From Microbacterium mitrae (GTDB lineage Bacteria; Actinomycetota; Actinomycetes; Actinomycetales; Microbacteriaceae): a DNA stretch of 64,000 nt. Numbering within the stretch: the first letter of the stretch is position 1; every line of letters starts with the position of its first letter. The DNA lies in the NCBI RefSeq assembly GCF_008017445.1, contig NZ_VRSW01000002.1, positions 248,001 through 312,000 of the forward strand, in the 5' to 3' direction. The position numbers and the translations under genes were made by a program. Shown piece by piece: positions 8,384-16,392 of the stretch. A model generated the notes under the pieces. The model was not told where the DNA came from and searched no databases. It saw nothing but the letters and a program-made list of their open reading frames with translations.

Positions 8384-8715
8384 ACATCGTCATTGACTGG
8401 GGAGCTTTTGCTCAGGTCTTCGCCGCCGCCTTCGTTGGTGCCACCGTTCTCGTGCTGTTCTACTCGATGGGATTGCGGCTTCTGGTTCGCGCCGGCCGCG
8501 CGCCCGTCGTCGGCCCGGCCGAATTCACCGACGCCATCTCCGTCATCACCGAGAAGGAGCGCGAGCGCGCCGCAAAGGCCGCCGCAAAGGCTGCTAAGCG
8601 TAGCCCGCTGACCGACGGTCAGAAGAACCTCGCACTGGTTGGCGCCTACGCCTGCTTCGCCGTGTGCGCGGGAGCCGTCATTTTTGCGATCACGCTGATC
8701 GTGGTCAATCACTAA
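8380..8715 (+). CDS. Small membrane protein co-translated with the PiT transporter
   Basis: A 111-residue protein with one hydrophobic helix near the N-terminus (about 8-28) and one at the C-terminus (about 85-107), joined by a charged loop with repeated AAKAA. It starts inside the stop of the phosphate transporter (ATGA), a strong sign of coupled expression. A similar small two-helix gene follows PiT in related actinobacteria, but no function is known to me. A membrane partner or accessory subunit of the transporter is an inference from position alone. Confidence 0.8.
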   Translation: MNIVIDWGAFAQVFAAAFVGATVLVLFYSMGLRLLVRAGRAPVVGPAEFTDAISVITEKERERAAKAAAKAAKRSPLTDGQKNLALVGAYACFAVCAGAVIFAITLIVVNH

Positions 8716-8749
8716 GCACATCAATCGTGGTTAATCACTAAGCACATTG
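8698..8749 (+). repeat. 26-bp tandem duplication spanning a stop codon
   Basis: Two units of 26 bp, 8698-8723 and 8724-8749, differ at only three bases. The first contains the last codons and the TAA of the small membrane-protein gene. Confidence 0.7.
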
Positions 8750-8756
8750 ATCGATC

Positions 8757-8795
8757 AAAGCGCCACGGGGTTAAGAACGCCGTGGCGCTTTGTCG
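8757..8795 (+). terminator. Terminator after the PiT operon
   Basis: AAAGCGCCACGG (8757-8768) pairs with CCGTGGCGCTTT (8780-8791), a perfect 12-bp stem with an 11-base loop. The T-tract after it is short. Confidence 0.75.
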
Positions 8796-8918
8796 TGCAA
8801 TCGTGCCACTATCGTGCATCACTCACGATGGCGGGCATCGGGAGCAATTGTGAGGTCAATACCGAGATAGGGTTGTACTACCCTCCCCACATTGGCCGCG
8901 ACCCACAAGGAAGCAACA

Positions 8919-10391
8919 TTGGACGCAACGATGCGCACTCGTACCGAATCTGACTCCCTGGGATCCCTCGAGATCCCCGCTGATGCCTACTGGGGCATCC
9001 ATACGGCGCGAGCGCAGGAGAACTTCCCGATCGCGAAGCGCCCGATCTCGGTGTATCCGGATCTTGTTCGCGGACTCGCGATGGTGAAGCAGGCCTCTGC
9101 TCGTGCAAACGCCGAGATCGGCGTGCTGTCGCAGGAGAAGGCAGACCTCATCGACGCCGCCGCCCAGCGCGTTATCGATGGTGAGTTCCACGATGAATTC
9201 ACCGTTGGTGTGATTCAGGGTGGCGCCGGAACCTCGTCGAACATGAACGCGAACGAGGTCATCACCAACATTGCGTTGGAGATGGCTGGCCGCGAGAAGG
9301 GCGACTACGCTTTTCTGTCGCCAATCGACGACACCAACCGCAGCCAGTCGACCAACGACGTCTACCCGACGGCGATCAAGATTGGGCTGTCGCTCACGCT
9401 GCTGAGCCTGCTGGAAGAGCTGGCGTTGCTGCGCAAGAGCTTCCTCGACAAGGCCGTCGAATTCCACGACATTCTCAAGGTGGGGCGTACCCAGCTGCAG
9501 GACGCGGTTCCGATGACCCTTGGTCAGGAGTTCCACGGCTTCGCAACGACACTCGGCGAGGACTACAGCCGTATGTCGGAGAACGCGAAGCTGCTCACCG
9601 AGATCAACATGGGTGCCACCGCTATCGGCACCGGCATCACGGCGCACCCGCAGTACGCGGCTGTCGTGCTGCGCCACCTGAACGACATCACCGGCCTTGA
9701 GCTGGAGACGGCAACCGACCTCGTGGAGTCCACGAGCGACACCGGTGCTTTCATGTCGTTCTCGGCATCGCTCAAGCGCAATGCCATCAAGCTGTCCAAG
9801 ATCTGCAACGACCTGCGTCTGCTGTCATCTGGTCCGCAGGCCGGTCTTGGCGAGATCAACCTGCCGGCTCGTCAGGCCGGCTCATCGATCATGCCTGGCA
9901 AGGTCAACCCCGTGATCCCCGAGGTCGTAAACCAGGTCGCGTTTGCGGTTGCTGGCTCCGATGTCACGGTGACGATGGCTGTTGAGGGTGGTCAGCTTCA
10001 GCTGAACGCTTTCGAGCCGGTCATCGCGCACTCGATCTTCCAGTCGATCACCTGGATGCGCCAGGCAATGTGGACGCTGCGCGTCAACTGCATCGATGGC
10101 ATCACCGCGAACCGCGAGCGCCTTGGCGCGATGGTGGGCTCGTCGGTTGGTGTTGTGACAGCCCTGACGCCGTTCATCGGTTACGCATCGGCTGCGGCTC
10201 TCGCAAAGACCGCGCTCATGACCGGACACAACATCGCTGACCTGGTTGTTGAAGCCGGCCTGATGTCGCGGGAAGAGGTCATGAAGCAGATTTCGCCAGC
10301 ACGCCTGTCGGGCTTGGAGACGATTACCGCCTCCGTGCCGATCGTGCAGCCGGCCGAGAACGTCATCACCAGCGACGACGTCGCAGGCTAA
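8919..10391 (+). CDS. aspA: Aspartate ammonia-lyase (aspartase)
   Basis: A 490-residue member of the fumarase/aspartase superfamily that deaminates L-aspartate to fumarate. Aspartase rather than class II fumarase is indicated by VIQGGAGTSSNMNANEVI (fumarases have QTGSGTSSNMN), DDTNRSQSTNDVYPTAIK and EGGQLQLNAFEPVI. The mobile catalytic loop SSIMPGKVNPVIPEVVNQ starts at residue 322. The start is taken as TTG 8919 because AAGGAAG lies at 8907-8913 with ideal spacing; ATG 8931, four codons later, would be too far from it. The gene is monocistronic, with a strong terminator behind it. Confidence 0.9.
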   Translation: MDATMRTRTESDSLGSLEIPADAYWGIHTARAQENFPIAKRPISVYPDLVRGLAMVKQASARANAEIGVLSQEKADLIDAAAQRVIDGEFHDEFTVGVIQGGAGTSSNMNANEVITNIALEMAGREKGDYAFLSPIDDTNRSQSTNDVYPTAIKIGLSLTLLSLLEELALLRKSFLDKAVEFHDILKVGRTQLQDAVPMTLGQEFHGFATTLGEDYSRMSENAKLLTEINMGATAIGTGITAHPQYAAVVLRHLNDITGLELETATDLVESTSDTGAFMSFSASLKRNAIKLSKICNDLRLLSSGPQAGLGEINLPARQAGSSIMPGKVNPVIPEVVNQVAFAVAGSDVTVTMAVEGGQLQLNAFEPVIAHSIFQSITWMRQAMWTLRVNCIDGITANRERLGAMVGSSVGVVTALTPFIGYASAAALAKTALMTGHNIADLVVEAGLMSREEVMKQISPARLSGLETITASVPIVQPAENVITSDDVAG

Positions 10392-10406
10392 CGATTCGCT
10401 GTTAAA

Positions 10407-10446
10407 CAAAAGTGGGTCTCACCGCGTAGGTGAGGCCCACTTTTTG
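10407..10446. terminator. Bidirectional terminator between aspA and the FAH-family gene
   Basis: AAAAGTGGGTCTCACC (10407-10422) pairs with GGTGAGGCCCACTTTT (10428-10443) with one mismatch and a 5-base loop. Flanking A and T runs let it work for both convergent genes. Confidence 0.85.
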
Positions 10447-10456
10447 TTGCCCTGCG

Positions 10457-11323
10457 TCAGTCGGTAATGCGGCAGTGCGTGGTGAGCTCGCCAATGCCGT
10501 CGATACCCACGGTGACGGTGGAACGGTCGCGCAAGAAAATCTGCGGGTCGCGTGAGTATCCGGCACCTCCCGGGCTCCCGGTCGAAATCAAGGTTCCGGG
10601 TTGCAGCGTTACCGACTGCGAGAGGTGCGCGATGAGTGTGGCGACCGACCGCACCATCTGATCAGTCGACGCGTCTTGAACCGTGTGGCCATCAACGACC
10701 GCCCAGATGTGCAGATCTTGCGGGTTGGGAATTTCGTCGCGCGTGACGACGACAGGGCCGGTCGGGGTAAAGCCGTCGAACGACTTGCACCGGCTCCACT
10801 GGGCCTCGGAGAATTGAATATCTCGCGCCGTGATGTCGTTGACGACCGTGTAGCCCCACACGTAGTCCAGGGCATCTTCTGCTGCGACGTTGAGGGCCGG
10901 CCGGCCGATGATGACGCCGAGCTCGGCCTCGTAGTCAACCGATTCGCTGAGTGATCGTGGCCAGATGGTGGTCTGTCCGTTGCCGGTAAGCGAGTTCGGC
11001 CACAGCGTGAACACGGTCGGCGCGCTGTCGGTCTTGAGGCCGAGCTCAGACGAGTGTGCGGCGTAGTTCAGGCCGACGGCAAGCACCGCGGGGGGTGCGA
11101 GTACCGCAGAGGCGAAGCCGAGGCCGTCGATCGGAACCGTGGATGCGGTAAGAGAAGCCTCGCGGACGATCTCGAGAAGCTCGTCTCCGCCGGCGATCAA
11201 TTCGTTCAGGGTTGAGGGGGCGCCGATGAACAATTCAGACACGACGATCGCGGTGTCATCGTTGTTCAGCGCGCACAACTGGGGATCCGTACCGGAGATT
11301 CCGGTCAGGTGGGCAAAACGCAT
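10457..11323 (-). CDS. Fumarylacetoacetate hydrolase family protein
   Basis: A 288-residue protein of the FAH superfamily. The metal-binding acidic cluster appears as VDYEAELGVIIGR and is followed by the family segments VWGYTVVNDITARDIQ, KSFDGFTPTGPVVV and STGSPGGAGYSRDP. Such enzymes cleave or hydrate carbon-carbon or carbon-oxygen bonds of acylpyruvate-like or catechol-derived acids; the exact substrate cannot be told. The ATG at 11323 is preceded by TAGGTT exactly six bases upstream on the same strand, so the message is probably leaderless. It is divergent from the PrsW-like gene and convergent with aspA. Confidence 0.88.
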   Translation of the reverse strand: MRFAHLTGISGTDPQLCALNNDDTAIVVSELFIGAPSTLNELIAGGDELLEIVREASLTASTVPIDGLGFASAVLAPPAVLAVGLNYAAHSSELGLKTDSAPTVFTLWPNSLTGNGQTTIWPRSLSESVDYEAELGVIIGRPALNVAAEDALDYVWGYTVVNDITARDIQFSEAQWSRCKSFDGFTPTGPVVVTRDEIPNPQDLHIWAVVDGHTVQDASTDQMVRSVATLIAHLSQSVTLQPGTLISTGSPGGAGYSRDPQIFLRDRSTVTVGIDGIGELTTHCRITD

Positions 11324-11329
11324 TCTTCT

Positions 11330-11335
11330 AACCTA
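11330..11335 (-). promoter_or_regulatory. -10 box of the FAH-family gene
   Basis: TAGGTT on the minus strand, six bases before the ATG at 11323. The mirror-image -10 of the divergent PrsW-like gene is only 26 bp away. Confidence 0.5.
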
Positions 11336-11361
11336 TCCCGCGCGAGCACCATCACGGGCTG

Positions 11362-11367
11362 TAGGTT
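11362..11367 (+). promoter_or_regulatory. -10 box of the PrsW-like gene
   Basis: TAGGTT ends six bases before the ATG at 11374, predicting a leaderless message. Confidence 0.5.
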
Positions 11368-11373
11368 TGTGCC

Positions 11374-12606
11374 ATGACGTATGGCAATGGTTTGACACCG
11401 CCAACGGGGGACTACGGCTATCAGCCACAATATGCATCTCCGATGGCGCAACCCCAGTGGGGTCACCCAGCAACAATTTCCCAGGCACCCGTGCCGCCGG
11501 TCAACGTTTTCGCAAACGTGACGATGAAGTCGGGTCGCCATGTTCCGTGGTGGCTATGGATCATTCTCGGATTCATTCTCATCCTGGTGATCGCCTACTT
11601 CATTTCGGGGCTCGGCCAGGGTGCTTCAACCCTCGGGTTCATCATGGCGTTGGCGCCGCTTGCGATCGTCATCAGCGGCGTATACCTTGTTGACCGGTGG
11701 GAACCAGAGCCGCTGCGTTTGCTGATATTTGCTCTCGCGTGGGGCGGCATCGTCAGCATCGCGCTCACGCTGCTTGTCGCGATGGCCACCGACCCAATGA
11801 TTCCGTCTGACCCCGAGGAGGCGGCCTTCGTCAGCGCCGTCATTCGCGCACCGATTGTCGAGGAGATCAGCAAGGGGCTGGGCCTCCTGCTCATCATGGT
11901 GATCGGAAAGCGTGCGCTTGATGGTCCGATCGATGGGGTGGTCTACGGCGCACTGGTGGGTGCGGGCTTCGCGTTCACCGAAAACATTCAGTACTTCGGT
12001 GTGCAGTTCATGACCGGTGGTTCCGAAAGCCTCGGCCCGATCTTCTTCATGCGCGGCATTCTGTCGCCGTTCTGCCATGCCATGTTCACTGCTTGCACCG
12101 GGTACGCGCTCGGCCTGGCGTCACGCAAGGGGCGTCAGGGGGCGGCCGTTCTCCCCATGTTCTTTGTCGGCTTGCTTGCCGCCATTGCCCTGCACGCGCT
12201 GTGGAATGGTTCCACCTTCGTCGGCGAACCCGGCACCTTTTTCGTGCTGTACGGCGTGATCCAGGTTCCGCTTTTCATCACGTTCATCGTGGTGATCCGC
12301 TGGCTCAAGGTCGAAGAGGCGCGACTCACGCGTGCCCGTCTGGGCGACTATGCGATGGCGGGGTGGTTTACCCCGCAAGAGGTCGACATGCTTGCCACGA
12401 AGTCGGGGCGAGTGGCAGCCAAGCGCTGGGCTCGCAGCTTGCCGGGCGATCGCACGAAGGTGATGAAGCGATTCATCATCGACGCGAATGAACTCGCGGC
12501 GACGCGTCAGCGAGCCATCTCCGGCCGTGACCCGCAGGCCGGAATCGATGAGCACGTGCTGCTACAGCGCACGATGGCGACCAGAAACCAACTGCTGTCA
12601 CGCTGA
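11374..12606 (+). CDS. PrsW-family intramembrane metalloprotease
   Basis: A 410-residue multispanning membrane protein. After a Pro/Gln/Gly/Tyr-rich cytoplasmic N-terminus of about 50 residues come roughly eight hydrophobic helices. They hold the PrsW/CPBP-type metal site: EE at 163-164 in VEEISKG, the FTENIQYF segment, His in FCHAMFTACTGYALG and His in ALHALWNG. PrsW of Bacillus subtilis performs site-1 cleavage of the anti-sigma factor RsiW; the substrate here is unknown. The C-terminal 90 residues are soluble. The start is fixed by the -10 box TAGGTT six bases upstream. No anti-sigma gene is adjacent. Confidence 0.88.
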   Translation: MTYGNGLTPPTGDYGYQPQYASPMAQPQWGHPATISQAPVPPVNVFANVTMKSGRHVPWWLWIILGFILILVIAYFISGLGQGASTLGFIMALAPLAIVISGVYLVDRWEPEPLRLLIFALAWGGIVSIALTLLVAMATDPMIPSDPEEAAFVSAVIRAPIVEEISKGLGLLLIMVIGKRALDGPIDGVVYGALVGAGFAFTENIQYFGVQFMTGGSESLGPIFFMRGILSPFCHAMFTACTGYALGLASRKGRQGAAVLPMFFVGLLAAIALHALWNGSTFVGEPGTFFVLYGVIQVPLFITFIVVIRWLKVEEARLTRARLGDYAMAGWFTPQEVDMLATKSGRVAAKRWARSLPGDRTKVMKRFIIDANELAATRQRAISGRDPQAGIDEHVLLQRTMATRNQLLSR

Positions 12607-12615
12607 TCCGCACGG

Positions 12616-12680
12616 CAAAAAAGACTCAGCACCCGGTGCTGCGGCGAAGCCTGCAAGTCCTCCGAGTGCTGAGTTGATCT
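12616..12680 (-). ncRNA. Candidate 65-nt small RNA, antisense side of the PrsW-FKBP spacer
   Basis: On the minus strand a 13-bp stem (plus-strand 12662-12674 with 12624-12636, one G-U pair) encloses a bulged inner hairpin and runs into six U (12617-12622). This is a textbook intrinsic terminator pointing left, although no protein gene lies on that strand here. TTGACA, 17 bases and CATTCT stand just upstream, so a short structured transcript of about 65 nt is predicted. It contains GGAGGA near its 5' end. It does not resemble 6C RNA or a tRNA. No expression evidence exists. Confidence 0.45.
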
Positions 12681-12686
12681 GCCAAC

Positions 12687-12715
12687 AGAATGCGCCTGGC
12701 TCGGAACAATGTCAA
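12687..12715 (-). promoter_or_regulatory. Promoter of the candidate small RNA
   Basis: On the minus strand a perfect TTGACA (12715-12710), a 17-base spacer and CATTCT (12692-12687). The -10 keeps the key A2 and T6. Confidence 0.45.
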
Positions 12716-12753
12716 GGCTTTCAAAGATTTTGGTGAGAACTGCCGTTCACACT

Positions 12754-12782
12754 TTGACCCGAGCGCCTCATCGCGATTGGAT
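12754..12782 (+). promoter_or_regulatory. Possible promoter of the FKBP gene
   Basis: TTGACC (12754-12759), 17 bases and TTGGAT (12777-12782) place the start point at the ATG (12789), a leaderless arrangement. An imperfect palindrome GTGAGAAC-tgcc-GTTCACAC overlaps the -35 side. Confidence 0.35.
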
Positions 12783-12788
12783 TGAGAC

Positions 12789-13157
12789 ATGACAAACCTT
12801 ACGAAGCCTGAGTTCGATGCTCCCGAGGGTCCCGCGCCCACCGAGCTCGTCATTCGCGACATCGTCGTGGGTGACGGCGCCGAGGCTCAGCCCGGCGATA
12901 ACGTCACCGTTCACTACGCTGGCGTCGAGTACGAGACCGGCGAAGAGTTCGACTCGTCGTGGGGCCGCGGCGAGACGATTCAGTTTCCGCTTCGCGGCCT
13001 GATCCAGGGGTGGCAGGATGGCATCCCCGGCATGAAGGTCGGCGGTCGCCGCGAGCTCGTGATCCCGCCGCACCTCGCATACGGCCCTGCTGGTTCCGGT
13101 CACTTCCTCGGCGGCAAGACCCTGATCTTCATCATCGATCTGATTGCCGTCGGCTAA
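12789..13157 (+). CDS. FKBP-type peptidyl-prolyl cis-trans isomerase
   Basis: A 122-residue single-domain FKBP that speeds proline isomerisation during protein folding. The core runs from NVTVHYAGVEYETGEEFDSSWGRGE to LIFIIDLIAVG. Active-site residues are visible: Tyr in VHYAG, Phe-Asp in EEFDSSW, GWQDGIPGMKVGGRR, and Tyr in HLAYGPAG. There is no signal peptide, so it is cytoplasmic, as are the short actinobacterial FKBPs. It is a single gene bounded by a terminator. Confidence 0.94.
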   Translation: MTNLTKPEFDAPEGPAPTELVIRDIVVGDGAEAQPGDNVTVHYAGVEYETGEEFDSSWGRGETIQFPLRGLIQGWQDGIPGMKVGGRRELVIPPHLAYGPAGSGHFLGGKTLIFIIDLIAVG

Positions 13158-13168
13158 GACGAAATCCC

Positions 13169-13204
13169 AACACCCCTCGGCGCATGCCGGGGGGTGTTTT
13201 TCTT
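13169..13204 (+). terminator. Terminator after FKBP
   Basis: AACACCCCTCGG (13169-13180) pairs with CCGGGGGGTGTT (13187-13198) with one G-U pair, followed by TTT. Confidence 0.85.
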
Positions 13205-13222
13205 GGCGCGTGTCGCCTCTGT

Positions 13223-13228
13223 TAGCGT
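13223..13228 (+). promoter_or_regulatory. -10 box of the P-loop NTPase gene
   Basis: TAGCGT ends six bases before the ATG at 13235; a leaderless message is predicted. Confidence 0.5.
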
Positions 13229-13234
13229 TGCGGA

Positions 13235-13789
13235 ATGGCCAGCGGAACCATCAGCGACGTACAGCGCGCGCGTCGCGTGCTGACGTTTGGCGTTTGCGGT
13301 TCTGGCAAGTCGATGCTCGCCCAGCAGATTGCCGACCGGATCGGCGTTGGGTATGTCTCGATCGATGACTTCTGCTGGGACCCCGGCTGGGTTCAGGCCT
13401 CGCCCGAGGAACTCGATGCACGGGTCATTCCGGTGCTACAACGAGACGCCTACGCGGTTGACTCGGTGTATCGGCGGCACAATGCGCTCGCTCTCGAACG
13501 GGTCGATGTGATCGTCGGTTTGGACTACCCGCGCCTCGTTTCTCTCGCGCGCCTGCTTCGTCGTACCGTCCGCCGAGTGATTCGCCGGGAACCGTGCTGC
13601 AACGGCAACATCGAGACGTTGGGTCGCGCTCTCAGTCGCGACTCCATCATCGCCTGGCACTTTCGTTCGTTCGCATCTAAACGTGAACGCATCCGCGAGT
13701 GGGAGGCGAACCCCATGGTTCCGCCCGTCGTGAGACTGAAACGACCTCGTGACGCCGAGGCGCTTCTGGCGGCGCTGGCACCGCTTTAG
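13235..13789 (+). CDS. P-loop NTPase of the adenylate-kinase/FlaR-like type
   Basis: A 184-residue protein with Walker A FGVCGSGKS near residue 19, a substrate-like segment SIDDFCWDPGW and the lid-like stretch RREPCCNGNIETLGRAL followed by SRDSIIAWHFRSF. This pattern is seen in small adenylate-kinase-like proteins annotated as FlaR or topology-modulation proteins. Their real substrate is not established, so only nucleotide binding and phosphotransfer are suggested. The start is supported by a -10 box six bases upstream. The stop overlaps the convergent MFS gene by four bases (13786-13789). Confidence 0.8.
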   Translation: MASGTISDVQRARRVLTFGVCGSGKSMLAQQIADRIGVGYVSIDDFCWDPGWVQASPEELDARVIPVLQRDAYAVDSVYRRHNALALERVDVIVGLDYPRLVSLARLLRRTVRRVIRREPCCNGNIETLGRALSRDSIIAWHFRSFASKRERIREWEANPMVPPVVRLKRPRDAEALLAALAPL

Positions 13790-15090
13790 GGCTTCGGATC
13801 GCGAGCGTCGTAGGAGCGGAACGAGGCGCTGGCGCGCAACAGCGTTGCTACGAGAACCACGATGATGATGCCGCCCAGGAGTGGCGGCACCCAGATGGCG
13901 CCGATGGTGGCAAGCGTGCCCATGTAGAGCGCGCCAAGGCGCGGGCCGCCGGTCACCACGACGGTAAAGACACCCTGCAACCGACCGCGCATGGAGTCGG
14001 GCACGGCGGCCTGCATCATCGTATTGCGGAAGATCGCGCTGACGTTATCGGCTGCGCCGGCAATCGCTAGGAATAGGCAGGCCAGCGCGATCAGCGCGAT
14101 ATTGGCGTGGGTTTCGTCGACGATGTCAGGCGCGAAGACTCCCCAGGTGGCGAGGAGGAGCACGGCACCGAACAGCGCCGTCGCGATACCGAACACGATG
14201 ATGGAGTTGGCGATGCCAACGCCCTGCCAGCGAACACGGCCGAAGGGTCCGGAGAAGATGCTGCAGATGAAGGCGCCCGCGGCGATGGATGCGGTGAGCA
14301 CGCCAACGGTGACGGAACCGCCGCCGAGGATGATGGCGCCGACGGCGGGAAAGAGCGCAACGGGGTGCCCGAAAGTCATCGCGATGATGTCCATCACGTA
14401 CTGCATGCGAATGTTGGGGGAGGTGCGGATGAAGTTCCAGCCGTCAACCAGGGAGCGCAGGCCCGGGCGCACCGTCTCGCCCTCAGGGGGTAGATGCGGC
14501 AAGGTCCATAGCCCGAGAAACAGAAACGACATGAGCGCCACGTCGATCGTGTAGGTCCAGGCGTAGTCGGTGAAGGCAACGAGCAGGCCACCGAGCGCGG
14601 GGCCGGCCATGACCATGATGCCGACGGTGATGCCCTGCAGCGCGGAGGCGGCGGGCAACAGGTCGCGCGGGATGAGACGGGGCACGATGGCGGCGCGGGT
14701 TGCCATGACGATCGAGTTCGCGGCCGAATTGATGATGGAGAGGATGTATAGCGACGCTTCTGTGGTGTTGTGACTCCAGGCCAGCGCTGCCAGCACAATT
14801 GTCGACCCCAAGGTGACTATGGCGGCGAGCAGCGCAACGGTGCGACGGTCAAACGCGTCTGCCAACATGCCGCCGTAGAGGCCGGCAACGATCATGGGCA
14901 CGAGCCCGGCGACGGCGATCATCGACACCGCGAACGTCGACTCGGTGAGCTCGTACATGTGCAGCATCACGGCAACAAGTGTCATCTGGCCGCCGAGGCC
15001 CGCCAGGGTGGAACCAACCCACATGCGCGCGAACGCAGGGCTGGCCTTGAAAGGGCGCAGGTCGATGAACGCGCCGCGATGTTCGGTCAT
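13786..15090 (-). CDS. MFS transporter (EntS/MFS_3-like exporter)
   Basis: A 434-residue protein of twelve predicted transmembrane helices. The cytoplasmic loop 2-3 motif LYGGMLADAFDRRTVAL is the canonical MFS signature; the second-half loop RGRLQGVFTVVVTGGPRLG matches the enterobactin-exporter-like MFS_3 group. An export role is therefore likely, but the substrate is unknown. The ATG at 15090 overlaps the upstream stop as ATGA and yields the standard short N-terminus ([14 protein letters not shown]). It is co-transcribed with the LOG-like gene and convergent with the NTPase gene. Confidence 0.88.
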   Translation of the reverse strand: MTEHRGAFIDLRPFKASPAFARMWVGSTLAGLGGQMTLVAVMLHMYELTESTFAVSMIAVAGLVPMIVAGLYGGMLADAFDRRTVALLAAIVTLGSTIVLAALAWSHNTTEASLYILSIINSAANSIVMATRAAIVPRLIPRDLLPAASALQGITVGIMVMAGPALGGLLVAFTDYAWTYTIDVALMSFLFLGLWTLPHLPPEGETVRPGLRSLVDGWNFIRTSPNIRMQYVMDIIAMTFGHPVALFPAVGAIILGGGSVTVGVLTASIAAGAFICSIFSGPFGRVRWQGVGIANSIIVFGIATALFGAVLLLATWGVFAPDIVDETHANIALIALACLFLAIAGAADNVSAIFRNTMMQAAVPDSMRGRLQGVFTVVVTGGPRLGALYMGTLATIGAIWVPPLLGGIIIVVLVATLLRASASFRSYDARDPKP

Positions 15091-16199
15091 GCGTGTGAAG
15101 CTCCGAGGAGGTAGGCGATGGCGTCGTCGGTGGAGTCGACCAGCTGTAGATGTGCTTGCATGTCTCGCCCGGCGGCGAGCGCGGTCAACAGCGGCCAAGC
15201 AGGGAGGGTTGAGTTCCACTGCTCGCGTCCGACGAGCACCATCGGCGCAGTGTTTTCGGAGGCCGCGTAGTAGTTTTCGCACGCGTCCATGAACACTTCA
15301 GACACGGTTCCGGCCGCCCCGGCGAGGTAGATGATGCCGCCCTGGCAGCGCTCAAGCAGCGTGGCCTCGCGCAGCGGATTGGCGAAGTACTTCGCGATGA
15401 CCGAGGCGAATTGATTGGGCGGTTCGTGGCCGTAAAACCACGTCGGAATGCCGACAGACCGTACGGTGTCGTCGGTACGCGGCCATTGCGCGCGCACGGC
15501 GGCGGCCGCATTCGCCCACGCATTGATATCAGGCTCAAACGTCGGCGCGGTGGCGAGAATCTCGAGCGCCTGCGGGAGGGCATCGTCTTCGTGCGGCGCC
15601 AGCCAGGCGCCAAGGTTGGCCGCCTCCATCGCTCCGGGTCCGCCGCCGGTGAACACCGTGTACCCGGCCCGTGCCAGACCGCGGCCGAGGTGGGCCGCGT
15701 CGGCGTAGGCGTCTGAGCCGCGGACGGCGCCGTGCCCGCCCATGACCCCGACCCGCCGACGTACCGGAACCGCCGCCAAGGCTTCGCCGAGCGACTCGGT
15801 GATGGCGTGATCGTGAAGCGCCGTCGCAATGGAACCAATGATGCTGGGGGATTGCTGTTGGCTTCGACTCCACGCGTAAACGCGAGCGTCAAAACTCGCG
15901 GCGTACGTCGGCGCGTCATAGAGTTCGGCAGCGGAATATGGCTCGGTGCGGTACGGATCAAACGGCACGGCGGGAATCTCGGGAAACACGAGAGCGCCGC
16001 GAGATTGAAGGTCGGCGCTCACACCCGGAGCAAGCTCGCACCCCAGAAACAGTGCGCCCAGCACGCTCACTCGCTGAAGTTCGGCCGTGCGGGCGCGCAG
16101 GTCGATGGATTGCATGGTCACGCCGCTGAGCGTCTCACGGTGCGCCACCAAATGATCGAAATCGGCGAGCGTCTCAATATCGATGTGATGTCTGGTCAT
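15087..16199 (-). CDS. LOG-like Rossmann-fold nucleotide-binding protein, long form
   Basis: A 370-residue protein. Its second half has the lysine-decarboxylase-like/LOG Rossmann fold, with [12 protein letters not shown], the phosphate-binding loop [17 protein letters not shown] and [13 protein letters not shown] helices. LOG enzymes hydrolyse cytokinin ribotides through PGGxGTxxE; here the corresponding stretch reads [11 protein letters not shown], so Pro and one Gly are lost while Gly-Thr and Glu remain. Long LOG-like proteins of this type may serve as nucleotide hydrolases or sensors. The start is the ATG at 16199 because it overlaps (ATGA) a short leader ORF. It is coupled in the same way to the MFS gene behind it. 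Confidence 0.82.
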   Translation of the reverse strand: MTRHHIDIETLADFDHLVAHRETLSGVTMQSIDLRARTAELQRVSVLGALFLGCELAPGVSADLQSRGALVFPEIPAVPFDPYRTEPYSAAELYDAPTYAASFDARVYAWSRSQQQSPSIIGSIATALHDHAITESLGEALAAVPVRRRVGVMGGHGAVRGSDAYADAAHLGRGLARAGYTVFTGGGPGAMEAANLGAWLAPHEDDALPQALEILATAPTFEPDINAWANAAAAVRAQWPRTDDTVRSVGIPTWFYGHEPPNQFASVIAKYFANPLREATLLERCQGGIIYLAGAAGTVSEVFMDACENYYAASENTAPMVLVGREQWNSTLPAWPLLTALAAGRDMQAHLQLVDSTDDAIAYLLGASHA

Positions 16200-16228
16200 G
16201 AACGCCTCATCGGTGCGCGTACGGGCAT
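16196..16228 (-). CDS. Putative 10-codon leader peptide coupled to the LOG-like gene
   Basis: On the minus strand TAGGCT, six bases and ATG reproduce the leaderless promoter layout found at other genes here. This start opens a ten-residue peptide [10 protein letters not shown] whose TGA overlaps the ATG of the LOG-like gene as ATGA. Such an arrangement would feed ribosomes into the main gene. The peptide is Arg/Pro-rich. It may be a regulatory leader or simply an entry device; no homologue is claimed. Confidence 0.45.
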   Translation of the reverse strand: MPVRAPMRRS

Positions 16229-16234
16229 TCTTTG

Positions 16235-16240
16235 AGCCTA
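16235..16240 (-). promoter_or_regulatory. -10 box for the LOG-like/MFS transcript
   Basis: TAGGCT on the minus strand, six bases before the leader-peptide ATG at 16228. Confidence 0.45.
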
Positions 16241-16295
16241 GCGGTGCGGCTGTGAGGCAAAGGCGCGAGTGGTGCTCGGGAGGGTCATCATGCGA

Positions 16296-16301
16296 TAGAC
16301 T
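16296..16301 (+). promoter_or_regulatory. Probable -10 box of rpsO
   Basis: TAGACT about 90 bases before the rpsO start; the -35 region is weak. The leader between them could carry the S15 autoregulatory site known from other bacteria, but none was resolved. Confidence 0.35.
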
Positions 16302-16392
16302 CTTGAGGTTGCCGTTTGATCGGCCGCGGATAAAGAGAGCTCGCACACACTGTGACGAGCGCCGCGCAGCTAACAGAGAGGGGATCGGTTCT

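Noticed and set aside
8919..10391. Class II fumarase
   Set aside because: GGAGTSSNMN and the LQLNAFEPVI context fit aspartase; fumarases have QTGSGTSSNMN.
12616..12680. 6C RNA, a tRNA or a plus-strand terminator of the PrsW-like gene
   Set aside because: No C-rich loops, no cloverleaf or T-arm, and the U-run is only on the minus-strand side.
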